In this document: in pieces, positions 55,658-64,000 of the stretch | Layout of the letters: each line of letters begins with the position of its first letter | Numbering within the stretch: position 1 is the stretch's first letter | Source: Inmirania thermothiophila | GTDB lineage: Bacteria > Pseudomonadota > Gammaproteobacteria > DSM-100275 | NCBI RefSeq assembly: GCF_003751635.1 | Contig: NZ_RJVI01000002.1 | Location: forward strand, 731,986 to 795,985 | DNA length: 64,000 nucleotides | Direction of reading: 5' to 3' | Program-made: the position numbers and the translations under genes | Notes under the pieces: model-generated | What the model was told of the DNA's origin: nothing | Databases searched by the model: none | What the model saw: the letters and a program-made list of their open reading frames with translations, nothing else

Positions 55658-56593
55658 ATGATGAGAAGAGTACTCGTTCTGCTTGCGACAGGTTCGTTTT
55701 TCGCCCCTTACGCCCAGGCGAACGTGATTTCCTTGTTCGAAACCCGCTTCGATACCGATTTCGCCTATGCCGGCGTCGGCGGACTCCGCGGAACCGGCTC
55801 CGGGACCATCCAGCTAACCGGTGTAAGCGGCACGGTGCAGCAAGCCTATCTTTACTGGCATGGCCCGACAGACTCGAACGACCCTGCGCACAATGCAAGT
55901 CTTCTCCTGAACGGGGCCCCGGTGGTCGGAAGCAATATCGGCTTCTCCGATGACAATTTCTGGAGCAGGAGCAACAGTCAGGCGTACCGCGCAGATGTCA
56001 CCGGCTTGGTCGCAGGCAATGGAAACTATTCCATTTCCGGCCTGATCCCGAACGATTCCAACGGGGCGTCGCTGGTCGTTTTTTTTGATGACGGCGACAA
56101 CACCAACAACGTCGACATCGTGACTTTCGACGGAAACGACGCCAACTTCGCCAACAGCTTCGACCCCCTCGGATGGAACATCTCCCTGAGCGGCATCAAC
56201 TATACCTCCGGCAGCGCTTCACTGGTGCTCGGCGTTTCCGACGGGCAGTCTTTTACGGACGGAAGCTTTCTTCTCAACGGAACGACGCTCCTCAGTGGCA
56301 ACGTATTCGAGGGCACATCGGTTCCACAGACGCCGGGTTCTAGCGTGACCAACGGGGGGCTGTGGGATATCCTTGCCGTAGACATCACCGCATTCATGAC
56401 ACCCGGGCCGGTCACCCTCACACTGACGCATCAAGGGGTTCTCGACGCATTGAGCGCGATTCATGTTTCGGTGGTCCTTCCTGCCGGCTCAGCGCCGGAT
56501 CAGCCGGGGCCGCTCCCCGAGCCCGCCACCCTGGCCCTGTTCGGCCTGGGTCTGGCCGGACTCGGTTTCGGGCGCCGCCGGATGCATGTATAA
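55658..56593 (+). CDS. PEP-CTERM sorting-domain secreted protein
   Basis: A 311-residue secreted protein. A signal peptide (about residues 1-21, ending PYAQA) is followed by a beta-rich, Asn/Ser/Gly-rich domain (QQAYLYWHGPTDSNDP; SLVVFFDDGDNTNNVDIVTF). The C-terminus is a PEP-CTERM tail: LPEPATLALFGLGLAGLGFG then RRRMHV, i.e. Pro-Glu-Pro, a hydrophobic helix and a basic end. Such tails are recognised by exosortase and tied to exopolysaccharide and biofilm formation. No exosortase gene is in the window. GC content and codon use are visibly lower than in core genes, suggesting transfer. GGAGG precedes tandem ATGs at 55658 and 55661. Confidence 0.9.
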   Translation: MMRRVLVLLATGSFFAPYAQANVISLFETRFDTDFAYAGVGGLRGTGSGTIQLTGVSGTVQQAYLYWHGPTDSNDPAHNASLLLNGAPVVGSNIGFSDDNFWSRSNSQAYRADVTGLVAGNGNYSISGLIPNDSNGASLVVFFDDGDNTNNVDIVTFDGNDANFANSFDPLGWNISLSGINYTSGSASLVLGVSDGQSFTDGSFLLNGTTLLSGNVFEGTSVPQTPGSSVTNGGLWDILAVDITAFMTPGPVTLTLTHQGVLDALSAIHVSVVLPAGSAPDQPGPLPEPATLALFGLGLAGLGFGRRRMHV

Positions 56594-56609
56594 CCTGCTG
56601 TAGGACGAC

Positions 56610-56640
56610 AGCGCCCGCCCTCCGGCGGGCGCTTTTTTTT
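56610..56640 (+). terminator. Rho-independent terminator of the PEP-CTERM gene
   Basis: AGCGCCCGCC, loop CTCC, GGCGGGCGCT: a perfect 10-base stem followed by eight T. It lies 16 bases behind the stop codon. Confidence 0.93.
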
Positions 56641-57190
<550 letters not shown>

Positions 57191-57283
57191 GGGGACGGGC
57201 GCCGCCGCGGGCGGCGCCGCAAGGCCGGCAAAGGTTAAACCACGGGGCCTGAGCGCGCAAACCGCCCGCGCGGGCCCGTCCCG

Positions 57284-58165
57284 TCAGGGCGCCCGCCCCC
57301 GCTTCAGGGGGGCCTGGGGGTCGCGCGACCACTGCAGCATGGAGCCGTCGTAGAGCCGCACGCGGGTGAAGCCGAGACGGCGCAGGACGAAGTAGGCCTG
57401 GCTCGCGCGGTGGCCGCTGCGGCAGTAGGTGACGATGGGCGTGTCCTTGTCGCGGATGCCGAGTGCGGCGAGGCTCGCCTCCAGGGTCGCCGGATCCTCG
57501 AGGACGAAGCCCGCATCCCAGCGCACCGTGGTGTCCCACGGCCAGAACCTCGCCCCCGGGATGTGGCCGCTGCGCGGCTGGCGCGGATCGCCCACGTACT
57601 CGGCCTCGCTGCGCACGTCGAGCAGCACCGCCCCGCCCTCGTCCACGAGCCGCCGCACCGCCTCGTGGGCGATCTCGTTGTCGCGTCCGCCGCCCTCGGC
57701 GCGGTAGACGGCGGGCCGCGGCGCGGGCACCTCCTGGGTCACCGGCCGCCCGTCGAGGATCCAGCGCACGAGCCCGCCGTCCAGAACCGAGACCTTCGGG
57801 TGCCCGATCCGCTCGAGCTCCCAGAACAGCCGCCCGGCGTTGAGGGCGCCGATGTCGTCGTAGACCACCACGTGGCTTTCGCGGCGGATGCCGAGCTGGC
57901 CGAGGAGGGCGAAGATCCGCGCGTCGGGCACCCGCAGGACGACGCCGTCCCGGCCGCGCTGGACGAGGGCGCCGAAGGGCAGATGCACGGCGCCGGGGAT
58001 GTGGAAGCGGCGGTACTGGGTCTCGTCGCCGCTCATGTCCACGATCACCACGTCGGGATCGCCGAGACGGGCCTGCAGCCAGGCCCCGTCCACCAGCGGC
58101 GGCGCCGCCCGCGCCGCACCGGCGAGGACCAGGGCCGCCAGGGTCAGGAAGAGACGTCGCAGCAT
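57284..58165 (-). CDS. Two-domain sulfurtransferase (rhodanese/TST), periplasmic
   Basis: A thiosulfate or 3-mercaptopyruvate sulfurtransferase of 293 residues. A Sec signal peptide (about residues 1-21, ending ARAA) sends it to the periplasm. Two rhodanese domains follow: an inactive N-terminal one (VIVDMSGDETQYRRFHIPGA) and a catalytic one with RSGHIPGARFWPW and the active loop YCRSGHRAS (Cys248). CRSGHR fits rhodanese-type loops better than the CGSG-type loops of mercaptopyruvate enzymes, but the substrate is not certain. A periplasmic sulfurtransferase matches the sulfide-oxidising physiology. GGAGGA precedes the ATG. Confidence 0.9.
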   Translation of the reverse strand: MLRRLFLTLAALVLAGAARAAPPLVDGAWLQARLGDPDVVIVDMSGDETQYRRFHIPGAVHLPFGALVQRGRDGVVLRVPDARIFALLGQLGIRRESHVVVYDDIGALNAGRLFWELERIGHPKVSVLDGGLVRWILDGRPVTQEVPAPRPAVYRAEGGGRDNEIAHEAVRRLVDEGGAVLLDVRSEAEYVGDPRQPRSGHIPGARFWPWDTTVRWDAGFVLEDPATLEASLAALGIRDKDTPIVTYCRSGHRASQAYFVLRRLGFTRVRLYDGSMLQWSRDPQAPLKRGRAP

Positions 58166-58275
58166 CGAGGAATCCTCCGTGAAGCCGCCGTGGTGCCCGG
58201 GCCGAGCATAGCACGGCGCTCCCGCCGCGCCCCCGCGACCCGCTACCATGCAGGGGGCAAGACGAGGGAGGCCGC

Positions 58276-59028
58276 GTGAGACCCGACCGCCTGCTGTCCG
58301 CCATCGCGCTCGCCGCCGCGCTCGCCGCCCCCGCCGCCGGCGCGGCCTGTACCGACCCGCCGGCACCGCGGGTGCAGTGGATCGGCTGCGCCCGCGACGG
58401 GGCCGACCTGCGCGGCGCCGACCTGCGCGGCGCGGTGCTCACCCGCACGCGGCTCGCCGGCGCCGACCTCGCGGGGGCACGTCTGGACGGGGCGGACCTG
58501 CAGGATGCCGACCTCGCCGGTGCACAGCTTGCAGGCGCGCGCCTCAGCGGCGCCCGCCTCGTGGGCGCACGCCTCGACGGGGCCGATCTCACCGAGGCGC
58601 GCCTGGACGGGGCACGGCTCGAGCGCGCGAGCGCCCGCGGCGCCGTCCTGCGCGGCGCGGACCTCCGCCGGGCGGCCGCCTACGGCGCCGACTTCACCGG
58701 CGCCGACCTCGCGGGGGCACGCCTCGCCGAGGCCCGGCTCGAGGAGGCGCTCCTCGACCGCGCGGTCCTCGACGGCGCCGATCTGGAGCGGGCGGTGCTG
58801 CGGGGGGCGTCGCTCGAGGCGGCGTCCCTGCGGGGGGCGCGGCTGACGCGGGCGGTGCTCGCCGGCGCGGTGCTGAGCGAGGCCGACCTCTCCCAGGCGA
58901 GCGCCGAACGCGCCGACTTCGCCGACGCCGATCTCGGCGGCGCCCGCCTCGACGGCGCCCGCCTGGGCCTGGCCACCTGGAGCGACCGCAGCCGCTGCGC
59001 CGCCGGGTCCGTGGGCCGCTGCCGCTGA
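58276..59028 (+). CDS. Secreted pentapeptide-repeat protein
   Basis: A 250-residue protein with a signal peptide (about residues 1-23, ending AAGAA), a short segment with two cysteines (ACTDPPAPRVQWIGCARDG) and then about 35-40 consecutive pentapeptides of the A(D/R)LxGA type. These should form a right-handed quadrilateral beta helix over nearly the whole chain. The C-terminus has two more cysteines (SRCAAGSVGRCR). Export to the periplasm with cysteine caps at both ends is noteworthy; function unknown. Start: GTG at 58276 behind GAGGGAGG. Confidence 0.9.
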   Translation: MRPDRLLSAIALAAALAAPAAGAACTDPPAPRVQWIGCARDGADLRGADLRGAVLTRTRLAGADLAGARLDGADLQDADLAGAQLAGARLSGARLVGARLDGADLTEARLDGARLERASARGAVLRGADLRRAAAYGADFTGADLAGARLAEARLEEALLDRAVLDGADLERAVLRGASLEAASLRGARLTRAVLAGAVLSEADLSQASAERADFADADLGGARLDGARLGLATWSDRSRCAAGSVGRCR

Positions 59029-59035
59029 GGGCGCC

Positions 59036-59245
59036 TCAGTCGTCCGCGAGCTGCGGCGAGACCGGGTAGCGACCGCCGCAGACCGGGCAGTGCCAGCGCT
59101 GCACCGCCCCCATGCGGCTCACCGCGAGCTCGGTCTGCAGCCGCACCCGCCGCCCCGTCTCCTCGTAGCAGCGCGGGCAGAACGCCGCGCCCTCGGGCTC
59201 GCCGGCACCCTCGCCGCGGTAGACCGTGCCGTCGTAGCGGAGCAT
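59036..59245 (-). CDS. Small double-CxxC zinc-finger protein
   Basis: A 69-residue protein, MLRYDGTVYRGEGAGEPEGA followed by FCPRCYEETGRRVRL and later WHCPVCGGRYPVS. Two CPxC pairs about 35 residues apart form a likely zinc ribbon. No family name is recognised. The ATG at 59245 has GGGAGGTGGGG before it. Convergent with the pentapeptide gene, seven bases between the stops. Confidence 0.75.
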   Translation of the reverse strand: MLRYDGTVYRGEGAGEPEGAAFCPRCYEETGRRVRLQTELAVSRMGAVQRWHCPVCGGRYPVSPQLADD

Positions 59246-59315
59246 GGCCCCACCTCCCTGTGCACGCCTCCATGAATGGTAGCGCCGAACGCCCCTGTCC
59301 GCCTTCAGCGTGCCG

Positions 59316-60809
<1,494 letters not shown>

Positions 60810-60904
60810 CGCCTCCCCCCTCGGCCGCCCGCAGCGCACCAGCTTCCCACAGGGCCGCCCGGCCCGTCCACGCCCCCGCCCGCGGCATCCCCCGCGGGGG
60901 GCGG

Positions 60905-61312
60905 CTAGCCCGCGCCGCCGTCGACGAGCTCGAGCAGGACGCCGTTCATCGCCGAGGGGTGGACGAAGGTGTAGCGGCCGCCGCGGAAGGGTCGCAGCCC
61001 GCCCACGAGGGGCAGCCCCAGCCCCTCCAGCCGGTCCCGCTCCGCCGCCGCATCGTCCACCGCGAGCGCGAGCAGCAGCACCCCCTCACCGTGGCGCTCG
61101 ATGAAGCGCGCCACCGGCCCGTCCGGCCGCGTCGAGGCCACGAGCTCGAGGCCGACGCGGTCGAGGTCGTAGCGGTAGACCCGGATCGCCTCCGCCGCCA
61201 CCTCGTAGACCTCGTCCGGCGCCTCCCGCCCGAGAAGCCGCTGCCACCCGCGCGCCGCGGCGTCGAGGTCGCGCACCGCGATGCAGACGTGATCGAAGCC
61301 GCGGATCGTCAT
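60905..61312 (-). CDS. VOC-family protein, methylmalonyl-CoA epimerase/glyoxalase-like
   Basis: A 135-residue vicinal-oxygen-chelate protein. MTIRGFDHVCIAVRDLDAAA starts the first beta-alpha-beta unit, with His8 as a likely metal ligand; VGLELVAS gives a second-strand acid, and TFVHPSAMNGVLLELVDGG ends with His and Glu positions typical of methylmalonyl-CoA epimerase-like members. No mutase or propionate genes are nearby, so the substrate is open. Start at an ATG with GGGGGG upstream. Confidence 0.82.
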   Translation of the reverse strand: MTIRGFDHVCIAVRDLDAAARGWQRLLGREAPDEVYEVAAEAIRVYRYDLDRVGLELVASTRPDGPVARFIERHGEGVLLLALAVDDAAAERDRLEGLGLPLVGGLRPFRGGRYTFVHPSAMNGVLLELVDGGAG

Positions 61313-61404
61313 CCCCCCTCCCCGCCCCTTCGGGGCCTTCGGCCGATGCGCCGGCCATGGTGGCAGGACCGGCGCGGGCCGTCCAGGCGGCCCGGGCGCC
61401 CACA

Positions 61405-61437
61405 CGCGAAGGCCCGGCGCAGGGCCGGGCCTTCGCG
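61405..61437 (-). terminator. Strong hairpin downstream of the DRSGEP protein gene
   Basis: A perfect 14-base inverted repeat CGCGAAGGCCCGGC with five-base loop (arms 61405-61418 and 61424-61437), 32 bases behind the stop at 61470. No T-run follows, so it may act as a 3' stabiliser or a factor-dependent terminator. Confidence 0.6.
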
Positions 61438-61469
61438 GGGCGCCCGCCCGCAGGCGGGCTCCGTTCCGC

Positions 61470-61718
61470 TCAGCTGCGGTCGTCGGCGAAGCCCAGCGCC
61501 GCCGTGCCGATCACGCCCCGCGTCGCCCGCACCGAGGGCTCGCCGCTGCGGTCGTCCGCCGCCACCAGCCCGCCGCCCGGCTGCGACACGCTCGCCACCA
61601 CCGCCGGCTCGCCGCTGCGGTCCTGCCCGTACTCCAGCGTCCCCGCCGTCGCCGTCATCGCCAGCCCCGACAGCAGCACCGCACCCAGCACACCCTTCAC
61701 CATCTCGTGAGTCTTCAT
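61470..61718 (-). CDS. Tiny secreted protein with DRSGEP repeats
   Basis: An 82-residue protein with a signal peptide (about residues 1-25, GAVLLSGLAMTATA) and a short mature part. The mature part holds two copies of D-R-S-G-E-P (GQDRSGEPAVVAS and ADDRSGEPSVRAT) and a final ADDRS, i.e. a repeat spaced by about 25 residues. I know no family with this pattern. GAGGAG precedes the ATG at 61718 at eight bases. It is flanked by a strong hairpin and a 147-base gap, so it is probably a separate transcript. Confidence 0.7.
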   Translation of the reverse strand: MKTHEMVKGVLGAVLLSGLAMTATAGTLEYGQDRSGEPAVVASVSQPGGGLVAADDRSGEPSVRATRGVIGTAALGFADDRS

Positions 61719-61865
61719 CTCGCGTTCTCCTCGCATCTTCGCTTCGCTTGCAGGGCGTGCAATCGCCGCCCCTCGCACCATGAGACCCGGCCGCCGCCCG
61801 GATCCTTACCGGCCCGGTGCGAAAAAGGGGTGCGGGATCCCGGCCGGGCGCCGCGCCCTTGCGCC

Positions 61866-64000
61866 TCAGCCGTCCCAGGCGATGCGGCTTCCGCAACGGC
61901 CCGGGGTGACCCGCAGGCGCAGCGGGATGCGCTCGCGCAGCTCCGGCACGTGGGAGATGACGCCCACCAGCCGCCCGCCCTGCCGCAGCGCCAGGAGCAC
62001 GGCCAGCGCCTGGTCGAGGGCCTCCGGATCGAGGCTGCCGAAGCCCTCGTCCACGAACAGGGCGTCGAGCCGGGTGCCCCCGGTGTAGGCCTGGACCACG
62101 TCGGCGAGCCCCAGCGCCAGGGCCAGGGAGGCCAGGAAGCCCTCCCCGCCGGAAAGGGTGCCCACCGGGCGCGGCTCGCCGGTGTAGGCGTCGTCCACCT
62201 CGAGGTCGAGGCCGCCGGCACGCCGGCGGTCGGCGGCCGCCGCCGCCCGCCGCAGGGCGTAGCGGCCCTGGCTCATGCGCCGCAGCCGCTCGGAGGCGGC
62301 GACGAGGACGTCGTCGAGCAGGCTGCCGAGGACGAAGCGCTCGAAGGTGATGCGCGCCGGGTTCTGCCCCGAGGCCGCCTCGGCGATGCGGCCGGCGGTG
62401 GCATAGCGGGCGTCGAGCTCGGCGATGCGCGCCGCAAGCCGCGCCACGTCCTTGCGCAGGGCGTCGAGCCGACGCACCCGCGCGCGCAGCTCGCCCAGGC
62501 GCTGCTGCACCGCCTCGAGCCGCCCGCGGGCGGCGTCCAGCTCGGCGGCGGCGCCCGCCACGTCCGGCTCGGCCACGCCCTCGGCGCGCGCCGCCGCCGC
62601 GTCGAGACGCGCCCGCGCCGCCGCCACGGCCTTCTCGTAGGCGTCGATCTCCCCGGCGAGCGCCTCCATCGCCGCCGCCTCCATGCGGGCGGCCTCGTAG
62701 TCGCGCAGATCCTCGAAGCCGGCCTCGCGCAGCCGCTCCGCAAGGCGCGCCTCGGCCTCGCGCAGGGCGTCGCCCGCGCGCTCGGCCTCCCGTCGCGCCG
62801 CATCCCGCGCCGCCTCGGCGCGCGCCAGCCGCTCCCCCGCCGCGCGCACGCCCTCCTCGGCCCGGCGCCGGGCCTCCTCCAGGGCCTGCAGCCGCTGCGC
62901 CACCGTCGCCAGCGCCTGCTCCAGGGCCCCCTCCGCCCGCAGCGCCTCGGGCACCTCGGCCTCCGCCTCCTCGACCCGGGCGCGGGCGGCGGCATGCTCC
63001 GCCTCGAGACGCCGCAGCCGCGCCCCCACCTCGGCCAGACGCGCCTCCGCCCGGCGCACGGCCTGCGCCCACCGCTCGCGCGCCTGCTCCAGCGCCGCGA
63101 GGCGGCGCGCATCGGCCTCCGCCGCCTCCGCCTCCGCCCGCACGCGCCGAAGCTCCGCCTCCAGCGCCTCGGCCTCCCCCGCCTGCGCCCCGAGGGTCTC
63201 CTCGTCCTCGCGCACCTGGGCGGCGAGGGCCTCGACCCGGGTCTCGCACGCGGCCACGGCGCGCTCCGCGCTCGAGAGCCGGTCCTCCGCCTCGTCGAGC
63301 CGCACCCGCGCCGCCGCGATCTCGGCCTCCTCCGGCAGCGCCTCCGCCCCGCGGGCCGGGGCCGGATGCTCGGTGCTGCCGCAGACGGGACAGGGCTCGC
63401 CCGGGCGCAGGGTGGCGGCGAGCCGTGCCGCCTCGCCCTGCAGCCTCCGCGCCTCGAGGCGCTCGAGGATCTCCCGCGCCGCCTCCCGCCCCGCCCGCGC
63501 CCCCTCGAGGGCCCGGCGCTCGGCGTCGAGCTTGCGTTCGGCCCGCCGAAGCGCCTGCCGGCGCTCGCCGAGGCGGCGCACGGCGGCGACGAGCGCCTCG
63601 AGCCGCGCCGCCTCCGCCGCCAGGCCCTCGCTGCGCGCGGCCCGAAGCGCCGCCTGGGCATGGGCCTGCTCGGCCTCGGCGAGCGCCTCGCCCGACCGTG
63701 CCCGCTCGGACCGCGCCTCCGCCTCGGCGGCCTCCGCCTCGGCCCGGGCCGACGCCAGCGTCTGCAGCGCCGCGCGCCCCTCGGCGAGGCGGGCAAGGCG
63801 CGGCCGCAGCCCCTCGAGCCGCGCCCGCTCCCGCCGCAGCGCATCCCCCTCGCCCTCCCGGGTCTGCTCGGCGGCGAGGCCGGCCCGCGCCTGCTCGGCC
63901 GCGGCCGCCGCCTCCCCATGGGCGGCCTCGGCGAGGTCGCGCCGACGCTCCGCCTCGCGCGCCGCGCCGCGGGCCTCGGCCCACCGCGCCACCACCGCCT
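61866..64000 (-). CDS. sbcC: SbcC nuclease subunit, N-terminus off window
   Basis: SbcC with SbcD forms the bacterial Mre11/Rad50-type complex that opens DNA hairpins and processes double-strand ends. About 710 C-terminal residues are present; the N-terminal Walker A part lies beyond the right edge. Visible are long Ala/Glu/Arg-rich coiled coils, the zinc hook PGEPCPVCGSTEHP between them, ASGQNPARITFERFVLGSLL, the ABC signature TLSGGEGFLASLALALGLAD and Walker B LDALFVDEGFGSLDPE. The zinc hook and signature exclude SMC. sbcD would be expected just outside the window. Confidence 0.94.
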   Translation of the reverse strand, partial: AVVARWAEARGAAREAERRRDLAEAAHGEAAAAAEQARAGLAAEQTREGEGDALRRERARLEGLRPRLARLAEGRAALQTLASARAEAEAAEAEARSERARSGEALAEAEQAHAQAALRAARSEGLAAEAARLEALVAAVRRLGERRQALRRAERKLDAERRALEGARAGREAAREILERLEARRLQGEAARLAATLRPGEPCPVCGSTEHPAPARGAEALPEEAEIAAARVRLDEAEDRLSSAERAVAACETRVEALAAQVREDEETLGAQAGEAEALEAELRRVRAEAEAAEADARRLAALEQARERWAQAVRRAEARLAEVGARLRRLEAEHAAARARVEEAEAEVPEALRAEGALEQALATVAQRLQALEEARRRAEEGVRAAGERLARAEAARDAARREAERAGDALREAEARLAERLREAGFEDLRDYEAARMEAAAMEALAGEIDAYEKAVAAARARLDAAAARAEGVAEPDVAGAAAELDAARGRLEAVQQRLGELRARVRRLDALRKDVARLAARIAELDARYATAGRIAEAASGQNPARITFERFVLGSLLDDVLVAASERLRRMSQGRYALRRAAAAADRRRAGGLDLEVDDAYTGEPRPVGTLSGGEGFLASLALALGLADVVQAYTGGTRLDALFVDEGFGSLDPEALDQALAVLLALRQGGRLVGVISHVPELRERIPLRLRVTPGRCGSRIAWDG

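Noticed and set aside
61750-61775. AGGGGC-N5-TTGCA before the DRSGEP protein gene as a sigma-54 promoter
   Set aside because: TTGCA and the GG spacing fit, but the -24 box matches the consensus at only three of six positions and no enhancer-like site is seen.

Overview
The window is a very GC-rich chromosomal segment from a gammaproteobacterium, most likely a sulfur-oxidising member of the Chromatiales/Ectothiorhodospiraceae type. This assignment rests on gene order and content (Pseudomonas-like synteny blocks, flavocytochrome c sulfide dehydrogenase, several Na+-linked transporters), not on a marker-gene comparison.

Region 1 (1-28,640) follows, in gene order, a housekeeping block as I remember it from Pseudomonas and related gammaproteobacteria: fabH-plsX-rpmF-yceD, maf, sppA, a HAD phosphatase, rluC, rne, a low-molecular-weight tyrosine phosphatase, kdsB, a Trm112-like zinc protein, lpxK, exbD-exbB, comEC, a DUF2062 gene and lolD-lolC. 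Three sets of genes appear to have been inserted. An oadG-oadA-oadB-pycA-pycB cluster (Na+-pumping oxaloacetate decarboxylase followed by two-subunit pyruvate carboxylase) sits between yceD and maf. nhaA sits between exbB and comEC. A nucleobase salvage set (NCS2 permease, apt, upp, uraA) sits before lolD.

Region 2 (28,678-39,552) begins with sfsA and holds a sulfide-oxidation module: fccA-fccB, a NapC/NirT-type tetraheme cytochrome and a PAS-AAA+-Fis sigma-54 activator. Both cytochrome units have good -24/-12 promoters. A TGTCATGACA palindrome lies upstream of fccA, upstream of the activator gene and upstream of a second, paralogous regulator. The paralogue keeps the sensor and the DNA-binding helix but has lost the GAFTGA loop and a second loop, so it should be unable to work with sigma-54. 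This looks like an activator/competitor pair on shared operators and is the best candidate here for an undescribed system. Between the two regulators lie a BamE-like gene, the putrescine genes aguA-aguB, a DAHP synthase, a Crp/Fnr regulator and a DUF2892 membrane protein.

Region 3 (39,564-52,740) carries a P-type cation ATPase, nhaD, the dnaQ-rnhA-methyltransferase/mltD locus, a SIMPL-domain protein, an alanine/serine-glyoxylate aminotransferase, a ferredoxin-NADP reductase and a periplasmic-sensing GGDEF-EAL protein.

Region 4 (52,767-57,114) looks like a small decayed genomic island. The last 13 bases of a tRNA-Ser(GGA) gene are repeated exactly just after the GGDEF-EAL gene. Inside are an IS481-type transposase remnant, an unknown gene, an internally deleted IS21 element with both ends preserved, and a PEP-CTERM protein gene with its own sigma-54-type promoter and visibly lower GC. 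No integrase or exosortase gene is visible in the window.

Region 5 (57,284-64,000) holds a sulfurtransferase, a secreted pentapeptide-repeat protein, a small zinc protein, a Ycf46-like AAA+ ATPase, a VOC-family protein, a tiny secreted protein with DRSGEP repeats, and the C-terminal part of sbcC, which runs off the window.
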